In this document: positions 24,362 to 36,872 of the stretch, piece after piece | How the letters are laid out: every line of letters begins with the position of its first letter | How positions within the stretch are numbered: position 1 is the first letter of the stretch | Assembly (NCBI GenBank): GCA_009192285.1 | Contig: WBVU01000011.1 | Span: 62,001 to 126,000 of the forward strand | Source of the DNA: Morchella semilibera | Lineage: Eukaryota; Ascomycota; Pezizomycetes; Pezizales; Morchellaceae | Reading direction: 5' to 3' | Length of the DNA stretch: 64,000 nt | The notes under the pieces: generated by a model | Seen by the model: the letters and a program-made list of their open reading frames with translations, nothing else | Told to the model about the DNA's origin: nothing | Databases searched by the model: none | Made by a program: the position numbers and the translations under genes

Positions 24362-25853
24362 CTAAGCATCTTTCTTCAGTGACACCGCTCTCCTTGCCAG
24401 CAATGGTGACCCTCCCCCCGTTGCGGTTTCCCAGTCATGGGCATCCAAACAGGCCTGTCTGCTCGCCAACACCGCAGGTCTTGTTCTCTTCCGAACCTCT
24501 TCTTCATAAGAATCCACTGCCTCTCTTAATCCTACCTTCCCCTCTTGCACCTCGACCAACTTACCCACCAGCTTTGCCGCATCCATAATCCCGTGGTTTG
24601 CAGCCTCTCCACGATCTATACTCTCTATCAGTTTTACGACCTTAAACGCTAATTTTTTTTCAAAAAAAAAAACAAGAACCACTTACACATAGTCATAGCA
24701 TGTGCAGCATCTCCCACCAACGTCGCTCTTCCACACCGATTATCCCACTCTAGACAAGGCCAATCTGCCAATCTGACATCTGTCACCTCCGTCCCCTCAG
24801 GAACCGCCATCACCGCGCTTTTAAAAGGTTCCGCGAAGTCAACCGCTTGCTGCTTCATTTTCTCAAGTCTCTCTGCTGAGTTTTTGGGCATTTTCTCACC
24901 GGCAGCAGGCCGCCAGGAGATGATGAATTGGATGGTGTAGTAATCCCCGCCAGTTGCGTTAGTTTGTGGTGTATCAATTGCTATCAGAACACAGAACACG
25001 TTAGCTGAATCTAGAGGGAAGCCCAGGAAGATGCCTACTAGAGAACCAAAGAAATTCCCCAGTAACTGGATGCATTCCCTGGAACAGCAGGGGATCATAA
25101 GCTCGGAGGGGAGCGGCCTGTTCGGGCGTGAATTGAACTGCAAGTCCGCTGCTCCGAATAGGGAGAGGCTGCAGCTGGTATGTATCCGGGCAGAGAATTT
25201 CACGGGTACGAGATCTCGACCCTTCCGCACCAATGAGGATACTCCCTGATGCCGTAGTTCCATCCTCAAAGAACGCTGTCACGCCCTTATCTGTGGTCTC
25301 GAAGTTTACAAGCTTCTTGTTCCACTGAAGGCTCCACATATAAGCTGCTGACCCCAAATTCCTATGAAGCGCACATACCTGGACGGGAATATCCTCAACC
25401 AACAATCGCCTCAATCCCTCCCGCTTGATTCGCAACCTCTTGTTTGGCGGTACCTTGGTTTCCACTGCCCCTGTCTGTAAGTTCAGAAATAAGAAGTTCC
25501 CCCGGTCGACCTTCCCCTGTTCAGGGTCAACCTGAATATCGAGGAGCTTCTCGCGAATAGTCGTGGGGAGACATATGTCCAGGCTCGGGAGGGCCCAATG
25601 AATTGTGATTCCCCAGCCTTGACCTCTAGAAGTGGCGGAGGCGTCGCGCTCGAACACAGTGAACGGGATATTATACTAGCGCCGTCCTATCAGTAATGGA
25701 TAACACAGTTGGCACGGGACGGGGGGAGTTAGGAAAAATGCCTACCTTTCGGAGAGCTTGAGCGAGGGTGGTGCCGACAACTCCAGCTCCAACTATCAGT
25801 ACATGAAGCTGCGCCGACTCATCGGCCTTTTGTTCTGCGTCCAAACGTGTCAT
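24362..25853 (-). CDS. FAD-dependent monooxygenase (PHBH/salicylate hydroxylase-like)
   Basis: Five exons, 25853-25746, 25675-25379, 25324-25039, 24980-24687 and 24615-24362, fit in phase into about 412 residues. The Rossmann dinucleotide motif VLIVGAGVVGTTLAQALRK starts near residue 18, YNIPFTVFERDA supplies the second strand with the ribose-binding acidic residue, ILIGAEGSRSRTRE is the DG-like motif (D replaced by E), and VGDAAHAMTMYRGEAANHGI is the GD motif that binds FAD ribityl. Enzymes of this group hydroxylate aromatic or polyketide substrates with NAD(P)H and oxygen. No cluster partner is adjacent, so the substrate is open. The short N-terminus has no signal, so it is probably cytosolic. 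Confidence 0.85.
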
Positions 25854-27673
25854 GTTACACCCCTTTTCTTTTTTTTTCCTAACGATGATCAACGGCTATA
25901 TCACAGTAAGAGTAGTGGTAGTGTGGGCTCCTAGGGGCCAAAGGAAGGGAGGTATTACTTCTCTTACATGGGCGGCCATGCTATGGTCCGCAGTGGTTCG
26001 ATTCTCCCAGACCACCTGGTATACCCCTGCATAACTGGCGCACGGCGCCCTTTCAAGCTGCTGCTTCTATATTTAAAAAAAGAAAAGAAACAAAGGAAAA
26101 AGGAAAAAGGAAAAAGGGTGAGAGAGAGAATCGGTTACGATTGCGACTGCGGGTATATTATCTTCCTGTCTGCAGTCCGGTTATGTGGCTTCTAGGGCCG
26201 GACGGTAAGCACGCAGATGGCGAAGAGCATCTGCCAGGCAGGGATTATTTCAGCCGTGGGGCAAAAAGCTTGTTATGTGGGTCTGCATCCAAGAATCATG
26301 GGGCGTCACTCGTAATATTAAGGCTAATAATATGGGGCGCTCAATTATGATATTAGTCGGTGGAATATTGGTGACTCTGCAAGTTATGGAATTGGCAAGG
26401 TTGCGATTTATCAAGACTGGTCAGGTTTAATTTAATCTGGCAACCCATACTAAAAATACAAAAAAGACAACCGCCAAAATATACATACAGGTTGATATAA
26501 GCTCTATAGACCTTAATTCCAGTTCCCTCCCACATATCTCCTTCCGACTGGAAAGGACGTTAAATCAGTATACACAATAGTAATAGCTGGGGGGTGCAAA
26601 AGTATATTCAAATGGCCCTGTTATTACTATTATATATAAACACCCACCCCCGAAACCTGCCTAGTATTTGTAACCAAGCTATTCCGCGGGGGGCAAGATT
26701 ATGATCACATCAATTACCATAACGGTAGACCGGCAATGATCAAAACCACACCAAAACCCGCTCTCCACACACCTACCCCACACACCCCAATTAAGACCCT
26801 ACTTACATGCAACAACAACAACAACATATCCCCCATCGCCTAATCTACCAAACAAATTACTTTTTTTCGAGGGACCCGCATCTGTACCCCGCATGACGTG
26901 CAGTGCAGTGTGTTAACAGTAGGTACCTAGCTAATAATGATAGTATGTATGTATACAACAACCCTATTCCAACCTACCGGTACAGATGCTCCCGTCACGC
27001 GAGGAGCATGGACCAACATAACCAAACGCACGTCCCTGAGCTAGCCATCAATAGTTACATGCAACTAATCAATTACCGGTCTGAGAACTGGCGTTCCCAG
27101 GTTCAAAGTGACTCAATCTGAAACACAGTCTGCACTCACTGTGGATTGGGGAGGTAGCCAGTCTGAGTCCTAATACTTGTGTGTACTGGGGGAGCTTCTG
27201 GCGGGGTAAGCATGGATGATGGATGGACTCGTATGATGAAGTCACTGGAATGTAATCAAGTCGCAAGTCGCAAGAGAGGAGGGCTTAGAACGAATGAGTT
27301 TTAAACCTCGTTCAATAACTACATGTAACTTTTTGACAGCCAACAAGCCACTCCCCACTCCCCAACCCCTGACCCTAACCAAACAAAAGAAAAATTGAAA
27401 AACTGGAAAAAAGAAAAAAAGAAAAAAGAAAAAAGAAAAAAAACATGAATAATAAAATATAAGTAGGTAGGTAAACAGCTAGAACCCGTCATCCTTCCTA
27501 TAAACCGCTCAATTATAAAGATCTTCTTGCTATCCCACCAAGAATCATGTTCTCATCTGAATCTACTCGGGAGATGATTAAAAAAAAAAAAAAAAAAAAG
27601 CACGTATTTCCAGTTTGCTCCACACTCCATCCAATAAGTCTATTTATTTCTTGTGTACCGTGTATTCTCTCCT
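25854..27673. other. Intergenic, A-rich tracts
   Basis: 1.8 kb upstream of the monooxygenase and downstream of the sterol reductase. Contains (GGAAAAA)n at about 26093-26117, an AAAAGA-type purine tract at 27385-27440, poly-A at 27578-27599 and several repeat-like AT blocks. No gene accepted. Confidence 0.5.
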
Positions 27674-29442
27674 CTAATAAATCCCAGGAATGATTCTGTA
27701 CTTGACGATGCTGCAGTACTTTTTCCAGTCCGGGCCATATTTCCCAGTACATCTCGCGTCATCTCTGCCGCATCTTTGAATAAGAAGGATGGTCATGAAG
27801 ATCGCATATGTCCAAGGGAGAAGGTTGTCAACTCCACAGACTGCACAGACACTGTATGAGAGAATAAGATCCCCAAGGTAGTTTGCGTGACGGACAAACC
27901 CCCACCAGCCTAGTTGTAATTTGTTAGTTCATTATTGTTCAAAAAGGGGGTTGGGGGATGGGGGGCGATAAGACTAACCAGAACAAAGAAGTAATGACTC
28001 GTGATCCTTTCCATCTTCGGTCTTGTACGATGCCTTGATGACCTCCGCCTTCTTTCCCCAAATTAAACATTCTCCTCCGGTACGTCTGACAATATCCTTC
28101 TGGTGGTTGACAGATCGGAAGATGATATATCCAGACACACCAATCATAAGCAGAGCGACTGCAACGGGTGTGGGCAAATCAACGGGGTAACGAGCAAGGT
28201 ACTGCGCTTGCAGGGTGTAAACAGTTGGTAACCAAACCATTGACCCCCAGGCAAGATAAAATCCATAATGGTCGTGGCAGATATCGATTGTGCGGAGGTA
28301 CCTGCAGTGGGTAAACATTAGCGCCGGCAGATAACAGCCGGGTAAAAGCTACGAACCAGTCTTCGTTGATAAAGAAGTCCACAACGTAAAAGGCATGTAA
28401 GATGTTTACGATAATCATCGAGTTTGTGATGTAACCAATTCTCTCGTATTGCCAAGCAGCATAAGACAAGTCGCTACAATTATGTCAGTGGCCCACTCGA
28501 CAATTAATCCACGGAAAAGCACAAATCCAGCTTACATCAAAGTCCAGGCAACAATTCCTGGCCGTCCGTTATGGAAAAGCTTGAAGTCCCACCATTGCCC
28601 AAATCTCGGGTTCAGCTCAATCCCCATGTAGAAATCGTAGATCTTTGAACCTAAAATCCAAAGTTAGAAACAATCCGTATGCGGGTGAATTTGGGTTCGA
28701 ATTGCCACTTACCACTGAACTTGCGGTCGTCGGGGTGCGTAGGAGCAATGTGTGCCTTCACATATGAAATACCAGCCAAGAAGAACCCGTAAACGTTGAA
28801 AACCACCATCAAACCGTCCCAGTTCTTTGCAATAAATGCCGGGTCGAGATAACCGTAGTAAACCGCAACAACAGCGAGAACATGGGTAAGAGCCCACGCC
28901 TGCAAACCATTGACCTTGTAGGGAAGAAGATGTCCAGCCGGAGTGCGCTGACCATAACCGATGTTGCTCGGGAGCCATCGGTAGAGTATAGCCTGGAAGA
29001 TAAGCCAAGCAGCATATCCCAATGTTGCCTTCGTCGTTGGTCGAGGCGCGTAGAGCGCAATAAGCTTCAAGGGGTTGTTTGTAGCATATGCCCACAATGT
29101 GCTCGTGATGCTTCCATTGAAATGGGTAAGGGCAACGGAGAATAGAATCGCCAATATGGGGCAGAATACCATGATAGCACCACAGCCGAGTACACTCAAC
29201 CAAGAATCACCATTGAATCGACCCCATGAAGGATTGATGTGATTCTCTGGGGAACCGTCACGTACTTTTCGACGGTTCACGCCTTTCTTTTCACTGAAAG
29301 CAGAAGTATGCTTTATGACAGACTTCTTATGAGATGTTGAGATAGGAGCAGAAGTTTCGGGGTCAACAAAAGATTGAGATGTAAGAGAACCACGAAGAGT
29401 GGACTCAGTTGATCGAGCAAGCGAGCGAGGATTTAGCACCAT
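27674..29442 (-). CDS. 7-dehydrocholesterol reductase-type sterol delta7-reductase
   Basis: Five exons, 29442-28713, 28650-28536, 28473-28357, 28301-27979 and 27909-27674, assemble in phase to about 506 residues. It belongs to the ERG4/ERG24 polytopic ER membrane family, and within it to the DHCR7 branch: [73 protein letters not shown], and the tail [22 protein letters not shown], which matches the animal and plant DHCR7/DWF5 ending. The enzyme reduces the sterol C7-C8 double bond with NADPH. In a fungus this would convert ergosta-5,7-dienols into delta5-sterols such as brassicasterol. About eight to nine membrane segments are apparent; the 60-residue Ser-rich N-terminus is cytosolic-like. 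Confidence 0.88.
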
Positions 29443-32400
29443 TGTAGGTGATAATAGGCAGTGACAGTGAGTGAAGGGACCGTCTTTCTGTCAATTGGAT
29501 GATATCCTGATGGGATGGGATGTGTAAGGTAAGGGGAATGGAGGAATTTAGAGGGAGAATCCAACGACTATCTATGTATTCAATCGTAAGCACAGACATA
29601 AGAAAAAAGAGAGCAGTAGGTAGCAGTAGTAGTACCAAGGAGACCAGACGCACCACACCCACACACACAAACACGCACCCACACTCTTCTTCTTACCCTT
29701 ACCCACCCACAGATAATGGAAGGGGGAAGGAAGAGTTCGGTTGGGAGGGGGGGGAAGGGAACTGTGGCTGGGGTGACGTGTCTCTCTCTCTCTCTTCCGT
29801 CTGCTTCTGTGTAGCTGCTACATGTACTTTAGTTCTCTTGATACTACTCTAGAGTACATAATGTACTTCATCACCTGCTGCTAATACATCTAGCTACATA
29901 TACCTACATGACTGCTTGCTTCACTCACCTATGTGGGGAAGTAATGTGATGGTAAGCTCTCCTCCGAAATGTGAATTGATTTCAACAAGCTAATTCTGTG
30001 ATCAGGATTGATAAACGTAAGTATACGTTATAGATACTTATCTCTCGTTCCGTAGAACGTTCAAACCAAACCATGGCTTGAAAATCCCCACGTTTAACGG
30101 TTTACAACTAAATCAATCCCGCACATATCTAATCCCTTCCCCAAATGTCTCTTTTCTCCACATACACTAAAAATTTTTGGTTCAGTCCGATTGAGCCTCA
30201 TCTCCCGGCTCTCTAGTCCACTCTCCGCGTCTACTCTCAGTCACCCCTCACAAGTTTTACAGGGAGTACCCACTGTACCTGCTGCACATGGGCTGAAAAA
30301 AAAAAAAAAACACCATCCCGTATCCCCCCCCTTTTCGCCGGCTGCATGTTGAGCGCTGGACGACAGGTAAAAAGGCAGGTTGGCAGGCACACACCACTGG
30401 GCAAACACGCACACACACACACGGGAAGCCTAGCTGTAGTGATATCACCAAATGCAGCCAAATCCAAGAGTTTTAAGCAAGGCTGCTTCGCCTCATTTCC
30501 TCCTCTGGGACTGGTTTGTACGACAAGTGGGCCCTGCCGATCCTGGTTTGGCACCACTGAAAAAAAAAAGATCTCGGTTATCTAAACAACCTTATCTGTA
30601 TGAATTAGTACCTTATCTGGCCGGCCGCAGTATTTGGGTGCCATCACCGGTCAAGTGATAGAAATTATTATGGATGCTTCCACATATACTCCCCATGAAT
30701 TATTCTACATGCGTGTGCTCTTTCTTCCCTCTGGCTCGATTTTTATTAAACACATCCCGATCTCTGCAAGATGATCAACTCAACTTTCGGCCGTTATCCC
30801 GTGCCAATAAGGTACGTACAGCTCGGATCGTTCCCCGAAAACAGAAAGCGATGTGAAGCCGAGAGTACATGTAATTGGTAGGAGATGGAATGCGAATGTA
30901 AGTCCTGTATTATCCACTGGGTCCCTACTTGGAGTGTACTCTACTAATCTTAATCAGCAAATAGTAAGAACGGACCACCTCAAAACTAAAACAACCCCTA
31001 ACCCCGCCAGATTCTAGTCTGGCTCATTCCCTAGGCGACGCGTAACACCGTATTGGGACGCGACATGCTCCATCCAACCCCCCCACCCCCCCATGTCCCA
31101 ACCGATCCCTAACCAGAAATCCCAACCAATTTCTCCAGGACACACCGAATTTCATTTCGACTCAAGGCTTAGCCTACGACCGGATAAAAATAGTCAGTAC
31201 TGCTTATTTTGCGTCCCCTTCCGGGTCAATTAATGAGCTGACGACTTGACGAGAGGCCGCAACTGCAAATAGGCATAGATATAGCTATGTATGCACAAAC
31301 AAAAGGAGGGCATTGGGCATGTAGGCATCAGTACAATCCTTGGATTCCCAGGTCTTTGAGTGTTTGGGCCGGTTCTAGTTTCCAAGCCTCTTGGTAAGGG
31401 TTAGGGCTCCCCTTAATTTGGATCTTCTACCTAGTCTTTCTCGGTGTTTTCCTATTCCAGCCAATTTTCTGATCATATTACCAGCTGTCAGATATAATTA
31501 TCAATTTACGCTTCTTGGCCCTTCCGTGAGGGACGTGCGAAGCCTAGATTCGTGGAAGATTATGTAGCAGGTTGCATTGAAGGAATTGGCATTCTAGCTA
31601 GGATTCGATATTCTGGAATGATTATCGAAAGTTTTGTGTTGATCGAATAGCAGCGTTACAGATATGTCGATACCAAGAGGTTTAATTTAAAAAACGTGCC
31701 TTGTGCCCCCCCCTCCCTTGGAACCCTTGAGTCTTGACTCTTGAGTGGCTGGTAAGCTTTTTGTTTAATTATTGGACAGCTTCCGGCGGATGACACCGAC
31801 CGGGTGGGTGTTACGAGACCCTATTGACATTTCGGATATCTACGACGAATACGATCACACTGTCTCACTCGATTTTACACTTCCTCCTCGCGGGAATGTA
31901 GTTTCATCTACCATACTGGTGGTGATGGCACCAAGCACAGCTACATCCACAGAACTGCTGCTGCGCATACCCACTCTACAAGTCTAGTCTGGAATAGCAC
32001 AGGAACCGACAGTCAACTCAGCACGTACATACATGTATCTCCTACTAAGGGGTCTGTAGCAACAGTACCGAACACCGACAGTTCTCGGATAAAGAGTTTC
32101 CGGACTCCGATCCGAGGCATTGTTGGTACTCCTTGCAATCCAATTGACAGTCTGTGGATTGAGTTCCTGTCGGGGAATAGTTTGCGCAAAGCTAGATCGG
32201 GTGCTTCAAAACATAGTAGTAGAAACCTTCGAGATGCGGCAGGTGGGCACCGTCGTGGTGGAATGGGATCCGGCACGGAACCTGCGCGTCCTACCCACCC
32301 TCTACTTCCTGGGGTACCCTGGACACGGATTATTGAGTAGGGTTCTAGAAATAGTTCTTTCCTCTCTACCTATTTTCGGGAGGCTGCTCTATATAATAAA

Positions 32401-33586
32401 ATTGTTTAACGTCGCCTACATACTCTACCCTATTTGCCCTACCGTGTATCTCCTACCCTACCATGATCACGCCCGATCATCCCCCCCCCTCCCCCCACTT
32501 TAAATATCGGGGCAAAGATCTGAAACATGAAAGGATGTCCACCCCGGCATCGAGTAGGGCATGGTCGCTCCCTACACGACCGCGTACGCAACCATCTGTC
32601 CTGAACCCTTACAGGCCTGTTGAGGTACACTCGCTTCGCCGCATAGGTGCCGTCTTGATAATTACAGGATACCTAGCGCGAGCGCGGCTTTTTAAGTTTC
32701 GGGGAGACCTTACCTTGGGGGTGAAGAGGATCTGCGGTGATGATCGTGGTGGGGTAAGCACATGTTACGACGATTGGTGGGTGGGTTGTGATCTCAAGAT
32801 CAATGATAGTTTTGTGGGATTTCGATTGGGGGGTTATTTTTTTTTTTTTTTTTTGCGGGAGGGGAGGAGGGTGGGTTTACTTACTGGATAGGTCGGAACT
32901 GGAGAGTATGTAGGATCCTCTGGATGTACTCTTTTCCAGTACAGAGTCGATTTGCTATCTGGCCGGATTTACAGCTACAACTCCACAAGAACTACGGGAT
33001 TCCAGATTGAGTTTGCGGCGAAAAAAAAAAGATTCTCATAAAGTTTCTCGCGTACGGGATCCATAGGAAGCGATTGGCATATTGAGTTTCAGCACATTGA
33101 GTTTCATTTCTATGATAATGAGGTGCGACTGTTGACGCCTCACTCCAGTACTGCACTAGGATAGATGATAAATAATTGAGCACTTTTAAACCACGGCCTT
33201 TTTTTTTTTTAAAAAAAAAGGGAAGGGAAGGGAAGGGAAAGATCCTCAATCATGATGAAACAAGGGTTGGAAGGTAGGGTTTGTGCCTAGGACTAGTTGG
33301 TATGAGAGCTGATCTCAGACGCTCTAACCAAACAAGCCAGTTACAATCTAAACACCCAAGAAAGTCATGGAGGATCATAAAGTGGGGATAGTTGTTTCTA
33401 GCATAGGTACAGTAAGAATTAATTGTGGTTTTACAGGAAGATTCTAACTTCTAACTAGTTAAAACTACCCTAAGACTATGAGGGAAAATGGATTCAGTAC
33501 TCTAAGAATTACCAGCAGACCGTAACAAAAAAGGATTATTCTGAAAATTACGCCTCTAATCCACAGGCTTCCTACTATCATACTCC
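29443..33586. other. Large gene-poor interval
   Basis: 4.1 kb with microsatellites (TC at 29782-29797, CA at 30409-30421), poly-A tracts near 30297, 32838 and 33021, and C runs at 31079 and 32480. A stop-free frame of 170 codons without a start at 31828-32340 is the longest coding-like stretch; it is not supported otherwise. Confidence 0.5.
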
Positions 33587-34837
33587 CTACCAATAAAGAG
33601 CATTGAGATCCGCCAGGTAATCGTTATCAATCTCATAGTCGTCGCTCCAGTCTTGAAGCTCGTTATCATCAGCGAACTTGGTGATACCGTCAATGAAGTC
33701 ATATACCTGGTATAGACCCCTCATATCCGCCTCCCTCGTATCTCCCGCGGGCCCCCCCGAGAAATCCATAATCAGCGCACTCCCATCACGATCGATCATG
33801 ACATTTTCGGGCACTGCACGCCCCCAGATGACCGCCGCCTTATGGAGTAGCCCGACTGCTTCCCCAATCTGGCTCTTCCACTTCCAGCCCTCTGTCCTTG
33901 AGCAAGTCTTAATCCCGCTCAACTGCCCAACCTTCCCCCTACGTGCCCTCAACACCACACCGTCCACCATCTCCTCGCCCTCCTCTGTCGTACCCGTCCC
34001 ATTCACCGTCACAAGGCCCACCAACTGCATAATCGAATGCTGTCTCGGCGTCCTCACCAGCGCGTCCACCTCGCGCCGCAGCGCAGCAGCATTATAATAG
34101 CAATGCCCGGGCTTCACCCAGCAACGTCTCCCCGCAACGACGGCCGCATACAATCCTCTCTGCATATTCCTCCCCAGCTCAACCTCATTACGGTCAAACG
34201 TCAACACGCCTACATGCATGTTCCTAATCATGCACCTCTCCACCGGCGGATACCGTCTCGGCGACTCATGCACCGTAAACTCCAGTCCGAGCTGCCTTGC
34301 TGTCGTCGTCGCCTGCAGCTTAATCACCGGCCCCCGCTCGCCCGTGTACGGGTCGTCATACTCGTCGCTACACGGTCCCATGGCCATCCGTGCAGCATGG
34401 TCCTTTCGCAGCGTCGGCAAGAACAGGTTGACGCAGGAATTGGCTGAGAGGCGCTGGCGTGTATCGTCTTTTGCGAGGAGGGCGTCGTACAGAGCGCGCA
34501 GGCAGATGTTCTCGGCGCAGTAGGTGTATGCGGGGTTGTAAGTGAGGAGGAGGTGGTAGCGGAGGGTTCCGAGGTCGAGGATCTGCTCGAAAGTGTTGCA
34601 AGTGACGAAGAGGGAGCGGTAGATGGGGGTTAACTCTGGGACTGCAGTGGGGGAGGAGGGGGGGAGGAATTGGTGGGGACTGGTGGAGACTTTGTCGACA
34701 TCGGTGGGGGCGGGGGCGGGGGGGAAGGAAGCCGAGGTGGATATGGAGGGTTGGTGGATGAGGTATTGGCAGCGGAAGGTGTAGTCGAGGCCAGGCCCTG
34801 GGGCGCGCCCGGGCTGATCATTGCGAGAGGGAGGCAT
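33587..34837 (-). CDS. Kinase-like (pseudokinase) protein
   Basis: A single-exon frame of 416 residues, MPPSRNDQPGR.. to LADLNALYW. After a Pro/Ser-rich N-terminus and an unknown 200-residue domain, the last 150 residues have the order of a protein-kinase C-lobe: helix IGEAVGLLHKAAVIWGRAVPENVMIDR aligns with the catalytic loop, and ALIMDFSGGPAGDTREADM with the Mg-binding/activation segment. The HRD motif is replaced by WGR, while the Asn of the catalytic loop and the Asp of DFG (here DFS) remain. Similar fungal kinase-like genes are abundant and of unknown role. No ATP-loop glycine motif is obvious, so catalysis is doubtful. Confidence 0.7.
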   Translation of the reverse strand: MPPSRNDQPGRAPGPGLDYTFRCQYLIHQPSISTSASFPPAPAPTDVDKVSTSPHQFLPPSSPTAVPELTPIYRSLFVTCNTFEQILDLGTLRYHLLLTYNPAYTYCAENICLRALYDALLAKDDTRQRLSANSCVNLFLPTLRKDHAARMAMGPCSDEYDDPYTGERGPVIKLQATTTARQLGLEFTVHESPRRYPPVERCMIRNMHVGVLTFDRNEVELGRNMQRGLYAAVVAGRRCWVKPGHCYYNAAALRREVDALVRTPRQHSIMQLVGLVTVNGTGTTEEGEEMVDGVVLRARRGKVGQLSGIKTCSRTEGWKWKSQIGEAVGLLHKAAVIWGRAVPENVMIDRDGSALIMDFSGGPAGDTREADMRGLYQVYDFIDGITKFADDNELQDWSDDYEIDNDYLADLNALYW

Positions 34838-36389
34838 TGGACGTGGTTTTATGTGAATGAGCGTGCAGCAGTGCGGATGGTTGCCAGGTGGGTGTTGGGG
34901 GCTAGATGTCTGGGGTGGAGGGGGTATAGATGGACTGCGAGATGTTTGGAGGAGTATCCTTGCGGTGAGCGTTCAAACTCTCTTTTCCGCTGTTGTTGTT
35001 GCGTACGGGGGCGGGATGGTGGTTGGAGTAGGCGGTAGATACAATCCCCGGCCCGGGCAGGTTGATCCATATGACGAGCGAGTGATAGCTTGTGAGTGTA
35101 GTTAATCGGCGAAGTTAAGCCAACCCGGTAATGGTTGATCACAAAGCTCTTTAGGATGGAAGCCGCCGAACGGGATTTGGGCCTTCCAAGAGTAACTGGA
35201 TTGTAACATAATCCGAATCAATAATCTACTCCGGACATCTTGCATTAGAAATTTCCATGATCAGCCCTACGATCAAGCTGCCCTAGCTACGATATGGCAT
35301 ATGCTGCTGATCGTACTGACCATTATGCAGCTACCACCGACTCTACACGGTGGTCGAGATGGTATCAGGCCAGCGTCTACTTCTTGTGGTGGGGGATTTT
35401 TTTATAACGAGACATGCTGTCAAGTGCAGTACATGAGTGTGTATATGCATAGATGGCTGTATTATATTAGAAGGCTCAGAATGAACCTTCCTAAGTAAGT
35501 ATATGTACCTCCTACATGCGAACTGATATTCTTCCTCTACAGATACCCTTTAGTATATTGTACACGTTTATGTACGTGCATCCACTTGCGTCGAATGCTT
35601 TTTACCTTGGTCTTTGGTCTTTGTGTGCACATACTACACTTGGAAGATAAGTATATGTTGTGCCTGCTTCATAAACTACCGCGTAACTACATGTATGTCT
35701 GAACACGAGACTATCCGGTTCCCTACAACCGCTTATCTTCCTTGAAGCAGCCAACTTAAGCTTATAATACTAGGACCCCATAAGAACCGTACGTTTTTAC
35801 TATTTCGTCTTCTGCATCTGGGCTCCTTAATATACTGCAACCTAAGAAGCACATAACCGCATGCCACAGGGAAAGACACCTAGGCGGAGTAAGGTTAACC
35901 CCGGGTTCCCCCAGCCTTCCGCGGGGCACGGCGCTCTGTCTCGTAAAGATTTAATTGCTGGCTCTATGGTACGTCCCTTGCATACATACTTATGTATCTT
36001 GAGTATATTTACCCCTAGCATGGCTTTGCTATTAGTGTCCACTATATTATATGGGAGGCTGGGATATTAGGTAAAGATGCTATAGGTACTATAAAATTTA
36101 ATAGCTACATCAATTAACTGCATGTAGATATCCGCCGTACTCAAGGCATAGAGTATGGTGATGGGTATCAATCATAATTCTAAGCTCAGTCATTCACGAT
36201 CTATCAGGGGAGATATATGTATTGTTCAAGTTTCGTTTTTCTTCAGAATAATTACCGAAGGGATGATCCTCCGCAGGACCACACCCGGAATGCGACCTCC
36301 TTTGGTACCAGCCTCTTGTCCTGAAATGTAGATAAAGCCTAGCCGATACCCTCTCAATTGCCCGGTCCCCCTGAATCACAAAAAACACA
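34838..36389. other. Intergenic, no gene seen
   Basis: 1.55 kb containing one CGAGTGATA copy (35079-35087), TACATGTA near 35690 and GC-rich sequence just upstream of the kinase-like gene. It is probably the latter's promoter plus the upstream region of the secreted protein gene. Confidence 0.5.
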
Positions 36390-36578
36390 ATGAAGCTCCT
36401 CGTCGTTCTCTCAAGCCTAATTCTTGCTGCGGCGGCCAATGCCCAAGTGCTCGACGAGAGATCCTATATCCCGCCTCCACGCTGTAAAGACGACTTGGCT
36501 TACAACTTCTGTCTTCCCGATTGCCTTGAGGACCCTTCGAGGTTGGCTGATGAATGCTTTAGAAGTTGCTGTAAGTGA
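36390..36578 (+). CDS. Small secreted cysteine-rich protein
   Basis: 62 residues with a textbook signal peptide (MKLLVVLSSLILAAAANA, cleavage before Q). The mature 44 residues have six Cys in the order C-x7-C-x3-C-x10-C-x3-CC, as in small secreted proteins of symbiotic or pathogenic fungi. The final Cys codons contain GTAAGT (36571), a strong splice donor; splicing to the acceptor GGTAG at 36639 would replace the CK end with YISSCT and stop at 36659, still with six Cys. Either end is plausible. Role unknown; no similarity to a named family was recognised. The ATG is preceded by a CA-rich ACACA context favourable to initiation. Confidence 0.68.
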   Translation: MKLLVVLSSLILAAAANAQVLDERSYIPPPRCKDDLAYNFCLPDCLEDPSRLADECFRSCCK

Positions 36579-36872
36579 CCATGAGCTTGTATAGCGGCAC
36601 TGGACACAGATATAAGGTACAGGCTAATCTTTTGGGTAGACATCTCAAGTTGTACGTAGGTCTAAAAAGGGATTGGGGGGGGGGGTAGACGAGTCTTGAA
36701 TCTTGATTATTTGTACTCTATCAAAAGTTACACACTATATACAGCAAGAAAAAGTGTCTTCTATTCTTATTGCTAGCGTAGGAGTGTGACGCCACATATA
36801 GTAATAAAGACACCCGATAAGTTTGTGTTGTGGAGACTCTACCTCGTTCGTCCGGCCATTCTTGGTGATTCC

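Noticed and set aside
25985-26020. tRNA T-arm-like string GTGGTTCGATTCTCC
   Set aside because: The arms do not pair as a T-stem and no A-box or acceptor stem could be placed upstream.
31828-32340. 170-codon stop-free frame in the 29.5-33.6 kb gap
   Set aside because: No start codon near its beginning, no splice partner found and no recognisable motif; could be chance.
34037-34447. 136-codon plus-strand frame
   Set aside because: Antisense of the kinase-like gene; His/Arg-rich without motifs.
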